Shown here: positions 16,680 through 25,002 of the stretch, piece by piece | How positions within the stretch are numbered: the first letter of the stretch is position 1 | How the letters are laid out: every line of letters begins with the position of its first letter | The notes under the pieces: model-generated | Told to the model about the DNA's origin: nothing | Databases searched by the model: none | The model's input: the letters and a program-made list of their open reading frames with translations, nothing else | From: Marinobacter halodurans | GTDB lineage: Bacteria > Pseudomonadota > Gammaproteobacteria > Pseudomonadales > Oleiphilaceae | Reading direction: 5' to 3' | Assembly (NCBI RefSeq): GCF_004327985.1 | Contig: NZ_SJDL01000024.1 | Location: forward strand, 1 to 64,000 | Length of the DNA stretch: 64,000 bases | Made by a program: the position numbers and the translations under genes

Positions 16680-17639
16680 TTACAGGTTGATCTGATCCGG
16701 TCGCAGGTCCGTGCCTGACAGGATGCGCCGGTGATATGACAGATTGGCGTCAGTGCCATCCGGCCACCAGGACAGGAAGCGTTGCAGCCAGTCGTCAAGG
16801 GAAAAGGCCACGGGCAGCAGTGAAAGCGTCAGCCCGCCCTGTGTCACCTGCAGCAGTGGGGTGGCGGGCGATGACCGCTGAGCCGGCGCGATGCGGGTGA
16901 TCAGGCCGCGGGTGTCTCCCCACAGGTTGCCCATTCCGGCGGCTCCGTTATTGATCACGGCGCGTGGACCGAGGCCGCCGTCGAGGGCCCGTTGCCAGAC
17001 CGCGGGCAGGCAGGTGTGGGTGCTGGCGATCACATCCGCCCCGGTGCGCCGGAACCAGTCCGCAACCTGAACACCGTGCTGCGGGCGCACGAGGTTTTCA
17101 TGGGCCAGGCCCCAGCCGGCCAGGGATTCCGGATCCCCGTGCAGGATCAGCAGGGTCTGGCCGGCCATCTCGTAGCAGCGCCAGCGGGAGGCGGCCGCGA
17201 GCCGGGCCTGGATATCGGGATACCGGGCGGCCACGGATTGCAGGCGCGCCATGATGTGGTTCGAACGCTCCACGACCACCTGGTCGACAAAGTCCGGATA
17301 GGCGCAACCGCAACCCGCCTCAGGGCTGGGATGCGCCAGTTCGTACTCGACATTGCCCAGGATCACGTCGTGTCGCAGAACCCGCTCATTGAGACGGGCA
17401 AAGACCTGCGGATCGGCGTTGAACCAGTTGAAGTCTCCATTGAACACCAACCGCACCCGGTGTCCGGCGGTCCGCTCCTGTGCGGCCAACCGCTCGATGG
17501 CGTCCAGCGCCTCGGGATTGCCGTACAGTCCGCCGATTACATACAGCACGTCCGCGTCGGCCGGTTGCGGATCGGCACACAGTTGCTCGGGCCGGTAACG
17601 GTAGTGGATCGGGCAACCGCGACCGGGCGCTTGCGTCAT
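16680..17639 (-). CDS. metallophosphoesterase-fold protein with altered metal motifs
   Basis: A 319-residue cytosolic protein resembling calcineurin-like phosphoesterases in order and spacing of motifs, but with substitutions. Motif I reads VIGGLYGN where DxHGN is expected, so Asp and His are replaced. Motif II keeps GD (FNGDFNWFN). Motif III reads LGNVEYE instead of GNHE/D. Later motifs are ILHGDPES and STHTCLP (for GHTHxP), then INNGAAGMGN. It may bind one metal, have shifted ligands, or not be a hydrolase. A Cys pair (GCGC) follows motif III. It starts 4 bases after the symporter stop, so it is coupled to that gene and to the radical SAM gene further up. Substrate unknown. Confidence 0.7.
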   Translation of the reverse strand: MTQAPGRGCPIHYRYRPEQLCADPQPADADVLYVIGGLYGNPEALDAIERLAAQERTAGHRVRLVFNGDFNWFNADPQVFARLNERVLRHDVILGNVEYELAHPSPEAGCGCAYPDFVDQVVVERSNHIMARLQSVAARYPDIQARLAAASRWRCYEMAGQTLLILHGDPESLAGWGLAHENLVRPQHGVQVADWFRRTGADVIASTHTCLPAVWQRALDGGLGPRAVINNGAAGMGNLWGDTRGLITRIAPAQRSSPATPLLQVTQGGLTLSLLPVAFSLDDWLQRFLSWWPDGTDANLSYHRRILSGTDLRPDQINL

Positions 17640-17643
17640 GGCA

Positions 17644-19047
17644 TCACGCCTCTCTGGAGGCCGGCCGCCGGCCCAGCAGCCGTTGCCCCAGGATCGGCAG
17701 GAAGAAGCCGGCGGTGCAGATCAGGATGCCCCAGGCGTTTACCCCCAGCAGCGCGGCGTACTGGCCGTTGCCGATGGCCCAGCTATCGGGGATCAGGCCC
17801 AGGGCGAGCCCCAGCCCCAGCGCGATGCCGGTCCAGAAACTGAGGTGGAAGCTCCAGGGTGACCAGCGGGTGAAGCCGTAGAACAGGAACACCGGCGCCA
17901 GTCCCATCACCATGGTGCCGGAGACGGTCGTCGCCTTGAGGATATCGGTTCCGGCCAACATGGGCAGGTTGCCGAGGATGGCGAAGGCCACCATCACCAC
18001 CGCACCCACGCGCATGTTGGGCAGCCGGTTGGCGGTTCGCCTGACCAGTTGTGGCAGGTCCACCGCAATGGACTTGGACAGGGACGTAAACGTGGAGTCC
18101 AGCGTCGAGCCGGCGGACGTCATCATCACCACGCTCATGAAGAACAGGGCCGTCACACCGAGCGCGGCGCCCACGGCAGCCGGCGCATTGCCGTTGGCGG
18201 CGATGTCGTGCAAGCGGGCGTGGACGCCCACCAGGCTGAAGATGAAGACCGCCACAAAGCCCAGCAGCCCGGCCACCACAAAGCTCTTCAACATGGTCTT
18301 TTCCTTGTTCACGAAGCCGCGATCGGTGAGCACCGGGTCGTGGAACGGGTAGCTGAAGATCTGCAGTCCGGCCACCAGTAACAGGTCGGCGCCGGCATCG
18401 AGCCGGAAGTCGCCGGTGGTCAGCAGGGCGCCCGTGTCGTTGGCGGGAATGATCAGGAACAGCACCGCCGCCACAAAGAAGACGAACAGGATCGCCTGGA
18501 TCACGTCGGTAAAGATGGAACTGCGCAGGCCGCCCTTGAGGCTGTAGGCCAGGGTGAAGGCAGTGAACAGCAGGGCGGCGGTGTAATAGGCGGTATCGCC
18601 GGGCAGACCGAAATACCCGCCCACCACGGCGGTGTTGCTCCACACCTCGTTGTACAGACGGATCAGGATGGCGGCGGCAAAACTGACGGCCGCAAGCCGG
18701 CCAAAGCGGGAGGTCAGGAATTCCTGCAGGCTGCTGGCCCCGGTCTGGGTACGGATCAGGTAGATGATGTAGCCGGCGACGGGAATGGAGAGCCAGTAAG
18801 TGGCGTAGGCCAGCCCCCCGACCACGCCGTACGCCGCCCCCAGGTTGGCGGCGTTGGTGACCGACTTGGCGAAGATCCAACTGATGAAAATGCTGGCCGT
18901 GAGTGACCACTGACTCACAGGGTTGCCGCGATCATCCGCACCCTTGTAGAAGGAAGCCGCATTACGGCTACGGGGAGACAGCGCGTACATGACGACGCCA
19001 TAGACCAGCAGGAAGCCCCAGAACAGACTCGCTTCAGCAAACGACAT
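17644..19047 (-). CDS. sodium:solute symporter family transporter
   Basis: A 467-residue membrane protein of the SSS (PutP/SGLT) family with about 13 helices. The fold-typical unwound segment appears as SIFISWIFAKSVTNAANLG, and a Na+-site helix as FFMSVVMMTSAGSTLDSTFTSLSKSIAVDL, with the Ser/Thr-rich signature of SSS proteins. The solute cannot be read from sequence; the family moves proline, pantothenate, sugars, nucleosides and urea. It is the middle gene of the radical SAM - symporter - phosphoesterase unit, 60 bases after the first gene and 4 before the last, which suggests it moves the substrate or product of those enzymes. Confidence 0.85.
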   Translation of the reverse strand: MSFAEASLFWGFLLVYGVVMYALSPRSRNAASFYKGADDRGNPVSQWSLTASIFISWIFAKSVTNAANLGAAYGVVGGLAYATYWLSIPVAGYIIYLIRTQTGASSLQEFLTSRFGRLAAVSFAAAILIRLYNEVWSNTAVVGGYFGLPGDTAYYTAALLFTAFTLAYSLKGGLRSSIFTDVIQAILFVFFVAAVLFLIIPANDTGALLTTGDFRLDAGADLLLVAGLQIFSYPFHDPVLTDRGFVNKEKTMLKSFVVAGLLGFVAVFIFSLVGVHARLHDIAANGNAPAAVGAALGVTALFFMSVVMMTSAGSTLDSTFTSLSKSIAVDLPQLVRRTANRLPNMRVGAVVMVAFAILGNLPMLAGTDILKATTVSGTMVMGLAPVFLFYGFTRWSPWSFHLSFWTGIALGLGLALGLIPDSWAIGNGQYAALLGVNAWGILICTAGFFLPILGQRLLGRRPASREA

Positions 19048-19107
19048 GGGTGACAGGTTCCTTGGTTCAAGTGTTGTTGGTGACGTCGCTCATTCCGGCG
19101 ATGGCTG

Positions 19108-20070
19108 TCAGGCCGGGGCACTGCAACTGGCGCCGACGCGATAACAGGCAAAGCAGCGGTGGTGGCGCAACATGATGCGTGTGTCCATGCTCTCGCGCAG
19201 GGTGCTGCCCAGGTCATAGTCCGGATCGTCGTCCACCAGGGTACAGGCGTAGACCCGGACCCGGTCCCCTTGCTTCACCAGCATCCGGGTGTAGGTGCAC
19301 ATGAAATGGGCGCGGCTCTCCCGGGTCGGGTATTTCTCCATGCAGGTTTCGGTCACTTCCGGGCTGCCGTCTTCGGTGCCCGGCGTGCCAAAATCCGGGA
19401 ACGCGGTGAAGGCGAGATGCTCGGGGATGCCGGCTTCCCGGAAAATGGCGCGGAAGGCCGCTTCCACCTGCTCCGGGTCCTCGTCCGTGTCGGACTGGCG
19501 GGCAATGGACACGGCGAACCCGTTCTCATGCAGCCAGCGAATGCCCTCCAGCGCCTTGTCAAAGCTGCCCTCGCCACGGTCGAGGTCATGCCGGGCCCGG
19601 TCCGGGAAGTCCAGGCTCACCCGGAAACGGATCGGATAGGGATTGTTCCGCAACGGCAACAGCTGATGGGTGCGCTTGAGCAGTGGGTCGGTGGCGTTGG
19701 TCAGCACGAAGCAGGAGCGGTGCTGGCTGGCGAAATCCAGCACGTTGATAAAGTCGCGAATCACGAAGGGCTCACCGCCGGTGAAGGAGAACTGCTCGAC
19801 ACCCATCTCCAGCGCCTCGTGGATGAATGGGCGGACATCATTGAGCGTCACGCCCGGAATCCGTCCGTCGCCGGGATGCGAACCCTCCAGGCAGAAGGGA
19901 CACGCCAGGTTGCAGGCGGTGCCGGTATGGATCCAGAGTTCGGTCAGCCTGTCCGGATCGATGAATCCACGAGGCTCACCTTGGCGGGTGTGGGTCCAGC
20001 TGTCCGTGTAACGCGGCGAGACCAGCTCGATGGCTGGAATGCGTTGAGCGGTAGCGGCGTTTCTTGTCAT
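19108..20070 (-). CDS. radical SAM enzyme with C-terminal cysteine cluster
   Basis: A 320-residue radical SAM protein. Start ATG 20070 follows TGGAGA; the longer frame (from 20142) adds an unlikely basic tail. The cluster motif CNLACPFC is a canonical CX3CX2C, and SFTGGEPFVI is the GGE SAM-binding motif. The C-terminal part has further cysteines (ETCMEKYP, FMCTYTRM, VYACTLVDDDPDYDLG, RCFACYRVGASC) that could hold an auxiliary Fe-S cluster in SPASM/twitch fashion. No peptide precursor gene is seen beside it. It heads the three-gene unit with the symporter and the phosphoesterase-like protein. Reaction unknown. Confidence 0.85.
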   Translation of the reverse strand: MTRNAATAQRIPAIELVSPRYTDSWTHTRQGEPRGFIDPDRLTELWIHTGTACNLACPFCLEGSHPGDGRIPGVTLNDVRPFIHEALEMGVEQFSFTGGEPFVIRDFINVLDFASQHRSCFVLTNATDPLLKRTHQLLPLRNNPYPIRFRVSLDFPDRARHDLDRGEGSFDKALEGIRWLHENGFAVSIARQSDTDEDPEQVEAAFRAIFREAGIPEHLAFTAFPDFGTPGTEDGSPEVTETCMEKYPTRESRAHFMCTYTRMLVKQGDRVRVYACTLVDDDPDYDLGSTLRESMDTRIMLRHHRCFACYRVGASCSAPA

Positions 20071-20313
20071 GGTGTCTCCATCAGGGATAGCGTGAGGGAA
20101 CATCGACCTGGGTCCACTATGGCGGGTTCTTCGCACGCGCAAGTCACAAAGTTATAACGATTTGATCGCAGAACGGATCATCCTGTCCATGCAGGATGCC
20201 TCCCATTACCCGGACATACGTCAGCAAGCGTGTTGAGGATGCACGCGCAATTGCGCAATAGAGTGCCGTCGCTGACGTGGATTCCGGTATCCGACAGGAT
20301 TTTCTTCCACTTG

Positions 20314-20335
20314 TTGCATCACCAATTCGGTGCAA
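20314..20335. promoter_or_regulatory. candidate NtrC-type enhancer site
   Basis: TTGCATCACC-AATTC-GGTGCAA: CACC/GGTG arms with TTGC/GCAA flanks, close to the TGCACC-N5-GGTGCA pattern bound by NtrC. It lies about 180 bases upstream of the sigma-54 element of aapJ. A second dyad, GCAC-CATT-GTGC, is at 20395-20406. Confidence 0.4.
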
Positions 20336-20494
20336 TCCCGATTTTTCTCCTATCCTGTATGCAGGCCGCCAACGAGCCGGGCTGGATTCTGCGCGCACCA
20401 TTGTGCGGCAAAACCGCCGGATGCGGTCATGATGAGCAGTGGTTTTGCGCGATAGCGTCAAACAACGACAACAAAATCAACAGCCTGCAAAGCT

Positions 20495-20510
20495 TGGCTT
20501 GGGCCTTGCT
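20495..20510 (+). promoter_or_regulatory. sigma-54 promoter of aapJQMP
   Basis: TGGCTTGGGCCTTGCT has the -24 GG and -12 GC exactly 10 bases apart with the TGGC...TTGCW frame of RpoN promoters. It sits 48 bases before aapJ, the right distance, and has dyad sites upstream that could bind an activator. Nitrogen control through NtrC is inferred. Confidence 0.65.
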
Positions 20511-20557
20511 GATGCGGGGTTGCTATGCACTCAACCGATTTTCGGAGACAAATCATA

Positions 20558-21583
20558 ATGAAAAAACTGATCACACTCGCCGCAGGGACGGCTACGCTGC
20601 TGGGCACGCTGATGGCGGGCAACGCCATGGCTGCGACGACACTGGATGCGGTTAAGCAAAAAGGCCATCTCCAGTGTGGCGTTACCTCCGGTTTGCCGGG
20701 TTTCTCCCAGCCCGATGACAAAGGCCACTGGACCGGTATTGATGTCGACACTTGCCGTGCGGTGGCGGCCGCCATCTTCGGCGATGCGGAGAAGGTGCAA
20801 TTCACACCGTTGACGGCGAAGGAACGTTTCACGGCCCTGCAGTCCGGCGAGATCGACGTGCTCTCGCGTAACACGACCTGGACCCTCACCCGGGATGCTT
20901 CCCTGGGCCTGAACTTCACCGGCACCAACTACTACGACGGCCAGGGCTTCCTGATCAAGAAAGATATCGGCGTGACCGATGCCAAGGAGCTGAACGGTGC
21001 GACCGTCTGTATCCAGGCCGGGACCACCACCGAGCTGAACCTGGCGGACTATTTCCGCGCCAACAATATGGAGTTCAAGCCGATCGTGTTCGATACCTCC
21101 GAGCAGACGGTACAGGGCTTCGCCTCCGGTCGCTGTGACGTGCTGACCTCCGACCGCTCACAGTTGGCGGCGTTGCGCTCCAAGCTGGCGGATCCGTCCA
21201 GCGCGGTCATCCTGCCCAACACCATTTCCAAGGAGCCCCTGGGCCCGGTGGTCCGCCAGGGCGACGACCAGTGGTTCAATATCGTGAAGTGGGTGCTGTT
21301 CGCGCAGATCAACGCCGAGGAACTGGGCGTGACGTCCGAGAACGTGGATGACATGAAGAAGTCCGACAACCCGAACATCCAGCGCCTGCTGGGGACCGAT
21401 GGTGACATGGGCGCGAAGCTGGGCCTGCCGGCCGACTTCGGCTACAAGATCATCAAGGAAGTGGGTAACTACGGTGAGATGTACAACCGTAACGTCGGCC
21501 CGGGCACGCCGCTGGACCTGGAACGTGGCCTGAACGCCCTGTGGACCGAAGGCGGCATCATGTACGCACCGCCGATGCGGTAA
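20558..21583 (+). CDS. aapJ: general L-amino acid ABC transporter, substrate-binding protein AapJ
   Basis: Periplasmic binding protein of a broad-specificity amino-acid importer. The 341-residue protein starts at ATG 20558, after CGGAGA, with a signal peptide of about 25 residues (MKKLITLAAGTATLLGTLMAG; mature from about ATTLDAV). The mature part has the AapJ/BztA pattern: KGHLQCGVTSGLPGFSQ, WTGIDVDTCRAVAAAIFGD and VLSRNTTWTLTRDASLG. Length matches the family (about 340). It heads aapJ-aapQ-aapM-aapP, all on one strand. Confidence 0.94.
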   Translation: MKKLITLAAGTATLLGTLMAGNAMAATTLDAVKQKGHLQCGVTSGLPGFSQPDDKGHWTGIDVDTCRAVAAAIFGDAEKVQFTPLTAKERFTALQSGEIDVLSRNTTWTLTRDASLGLNFTGTNYYDGQGFLIKKDIGVTDAKELNGATVCIQAGTTTELNLADYFRANNMEFKPIVFDTSEQTVQGFASGRCDVLTSDRSQLAALRSKLADPSSAVILPNTISKEPLGPVVRQGDDQWFNIVKWVLFAQINAEELGVTSENVDDMKKSDNPNIQRLLGTDGDMGAKLGLPADFGYKIIKEVGNYGEMYNRNVGPGTPLDLERGLNALWTEGGIMYAPPMR

Positions 21584-21678
21584 ATCCTGAGAGCAGATAC
21601 AGGACCGGCGGGGTTCGTCCCTGCCGGTCCTGTCGCGAGTGACGTTTTATTCCCTTGGGGTGCTTTTCGGGATTGTCC

Positions 21679-22866
21679 ATGAACGATACAAATCCTCCTC
21701 TACAGCCTTCGCGCAGCAAGCCGTGGAACGACCCGCGGGTGCGCGCGATTTTCTTCCAGGTCGTGGCCCTTGCCGTGATCGCCTGGTCCGGCTGGACACT
21801 GATCGAGAACACGCTCGCCAATATGGAGAGCCGTGGGATCAGTACCGGTTTCGGCTTCCTCGACCAGTCTGCCGGTTTCGGCATCATCATGAGCCTGATC
21901 CCCTACGATGCGACCTACAGCTATGGCCGCACGTTCTTTGTGGGGTTGCTCAATACCTTACTCGTCTCGGCCATGGGCATCGTGGCCGCAACCATCCTGG
22001 GCTTCATCGTCGGCGTAGCCCGTCTCTCCAGCAACTGGCTGATCGCCAAACTGTCGCTGGCCTATATCGAAGTGATCCGCAACATTCCCATTCTGCTGCA
22101 GATTTTCTTCTGGTACTTCGCCGTGCTGCGCAGCCTGCCGACGCCGCGCCAGAGCGTGGATGTGGGTGGCGTGTTCTTCCTCAACAACCGCGGACTCTAT
22201 TTGCCGGATCCGATTGCGCAACCGGGATTTGGCTGGGTGGAGGCCGCGCTGGTCATTGCGATCGTGGCGGTCGTGGTCATCAAGCGCTGGGCCAAGAAGC
22301 GCCAGCAGGCTACGGGGCAGATCTTTCCCACGGTCAAGGTGGGTATCGGCATCCTGATCGGGCTGCCGCTGCTGGCGTACCTGGTGACCGGTGGCCCGTT
22401 GCAGTGGGATGTTCCGGCGCTGAAGGGGTTCAACTTCGGTGGTGGGATTACCCTGATTCCCGAGCTGGCGGCCCTGTGGGTGGCGCTGACGCTGTTCACC
22501 GCGGCTTTCATTGCCGAGATCGTGCGTTCCGGGATCCTGGCGGTTAGCAAGGGGCAAACCGAAGCGGCCCGCGCGCTCGGCCTGCACAACGGCCTGACGC
22601 TGCGTCTGGTGGTGATTCCCCAGGCCATGCGGGTGATCATTCCGCCGCTGACCAGCCAGTACCTGAACCTGTTCAAGAACTCGTCGCTGGCGACAGCTAT
22701 CGGTTATCCCGATCTGGTGTCGGTGTTCATGGGCACGACGCTCAACCAGACCGGTCAGGCCGTGGAAGTGGTGGCCATGACCATGGCGGTGTACCTGACC
22801 GTCAGCCTGCTGATCTCCTTCTTCATGAACCTGTACAACCGCGCCGCCGCGCTTAAGGAGAGATGA
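21679..22866 (+). CDS. aapQ: amino acid ABC transporter permease AapQ
   Basis: Inner-membrane permease, 395 residues from ATG 21679 (MNDTNPPLQ). One N-terminal helix precedes FGFLDQSAGFGI, the family's conserved periplasmic loop. The HisMQ-type permease core follows, with the coupling loop KGQTEAARALGLHNGLTLRLVVIPQA. The split core with a long central insert (helices around 170-260) is characteristic of AapQ/BztB. The stop overlaps the aapM start (ATGATGA), implying coupled translation of the two partner permeases. Confidence 0.94.
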   Translation: MNDTNPPLQPSRSKPWNDPRVRAIFFQVVALAVIAWSGWTLIENTLANMESRGISTGFGFLDQSAGFGIIMSLIPYDATYSYGRTFFVGLLNTLLVSAMGIVAATILGFIVGVARLSSNWLIAKLSLAYIEVIRNIPILLQIFFWYFAVLRSLPTPRQSVDVGGVFFLNNRGLYLPDPIAQPGFGWVEAALVIAIVAVVVIKRWAKKRQQATGQIFPTVKVGIGILIGLPLLAYLVTGGPLQWDVPALKGFNFGGGITLIPELAALWVALTLFTAAFIAEIVRSGILAVSKGQTEAARALGLHNGLTLRLVVIPQAMRVIIPPLTSQYLNLFKNSSLATAIGYPDLVSVFMGTTLNQTGQAVEVVAMTMAVYLTVSLLISFFMNLYNRAAALKER

Positions 22867-23948
22867 TGAGCGAATCGATGGCACCTCCCAAGCGCGCGTT
22901 TGCGCCCATACGGTGGATGCGGGAGAACCTGTTCAACACCTGGTACAACGTCCTGCTGACCGTTGTGGTCGTCTATATGATCGGGACCAGTGTCGGTCCC
23001 CTGCTGAACTGGCTGTTCCTGGACGCCACCTTTACCGGCGCCGATCCCAAGGACTGTATCGGCGATGGCGCCTGTTGGCTGTTCATCAACCAGCGGCTGA
23101 ATTTCTTCATGTATGGCTTCTACCCGGATGCCCAGCAGTGGCGGGTGGACATCATGTTCCTCCTGCTGGCGGTGGCCTTCGTGCCCCAGTTCATCGAGCG
23201 CTTCCCGGCGCGGCGCTGGCTGGGCATCTTCGGCATGACCGGCCTGCCGATCATCGGCTACATCCTGATTCCCGGTGGCTGGTTCGGCCTGGAAGAAGTC
23301 CAGAGCCACAAGTGGGGCGGATTAATGCTGACGCTGATCCTGGCCTATGTCGGCATTATCGGCTCGCTGCCGCTGGGAGTCATCCTGGCCCTGGGCCGGC
23401 GCTCCGAGATGCCGATCATCCGGGGCTTCTGCGTCATCTTCATCGAGGTCTGGCGGGCGGTACCGCTGATCACCGTGCTGTTCATGGCTTCGGTAATGCT
23501 GCCGCTGTTCCTGCCCGAAGGCATGAACTTCGAGAAGCTGTTGCGGGCGCTGATCGGCATCACCCTGTGGCAGTCGGCCTATATGGCGGAAGTCATCCGT
23601 GGTGGCCTGCAGGCGATTCCCCGTGGCCAGTACGAGGCGGCCAGTGCCCTGGGACTGGGCTATTGGCGCAAGATGCGGCTGATCATCCTGCCGCAGGCGC
23701 TGACGCTGGTCATCCCGGGCATCGTCAACACCTTCATCGGCCTGTTCATGGACACCACACTGGTCCTGATCATCGGCCTGTTCGATATACTGGGAACGGT
23801 CCAGTCCACGATCACCGACCCGTCGTGGCAGAACGTCGCGACGGAAGGCTATGTCTTTGTCGCCTTTTGTTTCTGGGTGTTCTGTTTTGGCATGTCCCGC
23901 TACAGCCAGAACCTGGAGCGCAAGCTGGATACCGGTCACAAGACCTGA
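22863..23948 (+). CDS. aapM: amino acid ABC transporter permease AapM
   Basis: Second permease of the heterodimeric channel, 361 residues. It begins within the aapQ stop. The coupling loop reads RGQYEAASALGLGYWRKMRL with the EAA-type Gly, followed by ILPQALTLVIPGIVNTFIG. A long periplasmic segment between helix 1 and the core (FLDATFTGADPKDC...) is typical of AapM/BztC. It ends 12 bases before aapP. Confidence 0.94.
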   Translation: MMSESMAPPKRAFAPIRWMRENLFNTWYNVLLTVVVVYMIGTSVGPLLNWLFLDATFTGADPKDCIGDGACWLFINQRLNFFMYGFYPDAQQWRVDIMFLLLAVAFVPQFIERFPARRWLGIFGMTGLPIIGYILIPGGWFGLEEVQSHKWGGLMLTLILAYVGIIGSLPLGVILALGRRSEMPIIRGFCVIFIEVWRAVPLITVLFMASVMLPLFLPEGMNFEKLLRALIGITLWQSAYMAEVIRGGLQAIPRGQYEAASALGLGYWRKMRLIILPQALTLVIPGIVNTFIGLFMDTTLVLIIGLFDILGTVQSTITDPSWQNVATEGYVFVAFCFWVFCFGMSRYSQNLERKLDTGHKT

Positions 23949-23960
23949 TGGAAAACTATC

Positions 23961-24755
<795 letters not shown>

Positions 24756-24763
24756 TCCTGCCT

Positions 24764-24806
24764 GTCATCGACTTTCCGGTTGACCGTTTGCCGGAAAGTC
24801 GATGAC
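24764..24806. terminator. strong 16-bp hairpin after aapP
   Basis: GTCATCGACTTTCCGG (24764-24779) pairs perfectly with CCGGAAAGTCGATGAC (24791-24806) around an 11-base loop, 9 bases past the aapP stop. There is no T tract, so it may terminate only weakly, or stabilise the 3' end of the mRNA. Confidence 0.6.
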
Positions 24807-25002
24807 AACCCGATTCTTCCGGTCAATACTTGAAGGCATACCGTCCCCGCATGGGCTCCAGCCCGTGTCGGCAGAGGGTGATCCACACCCCGGGACGGCC
24901 GGCGTTGACTGGCGTTGTGATCGTACCTGCCCACCGCGGCAGCCTGGCGACTTCCGGACCACGGTCAGTGGTTGGATGGCTTTTGGTTGCCGGGGGTGCG
25001 AC

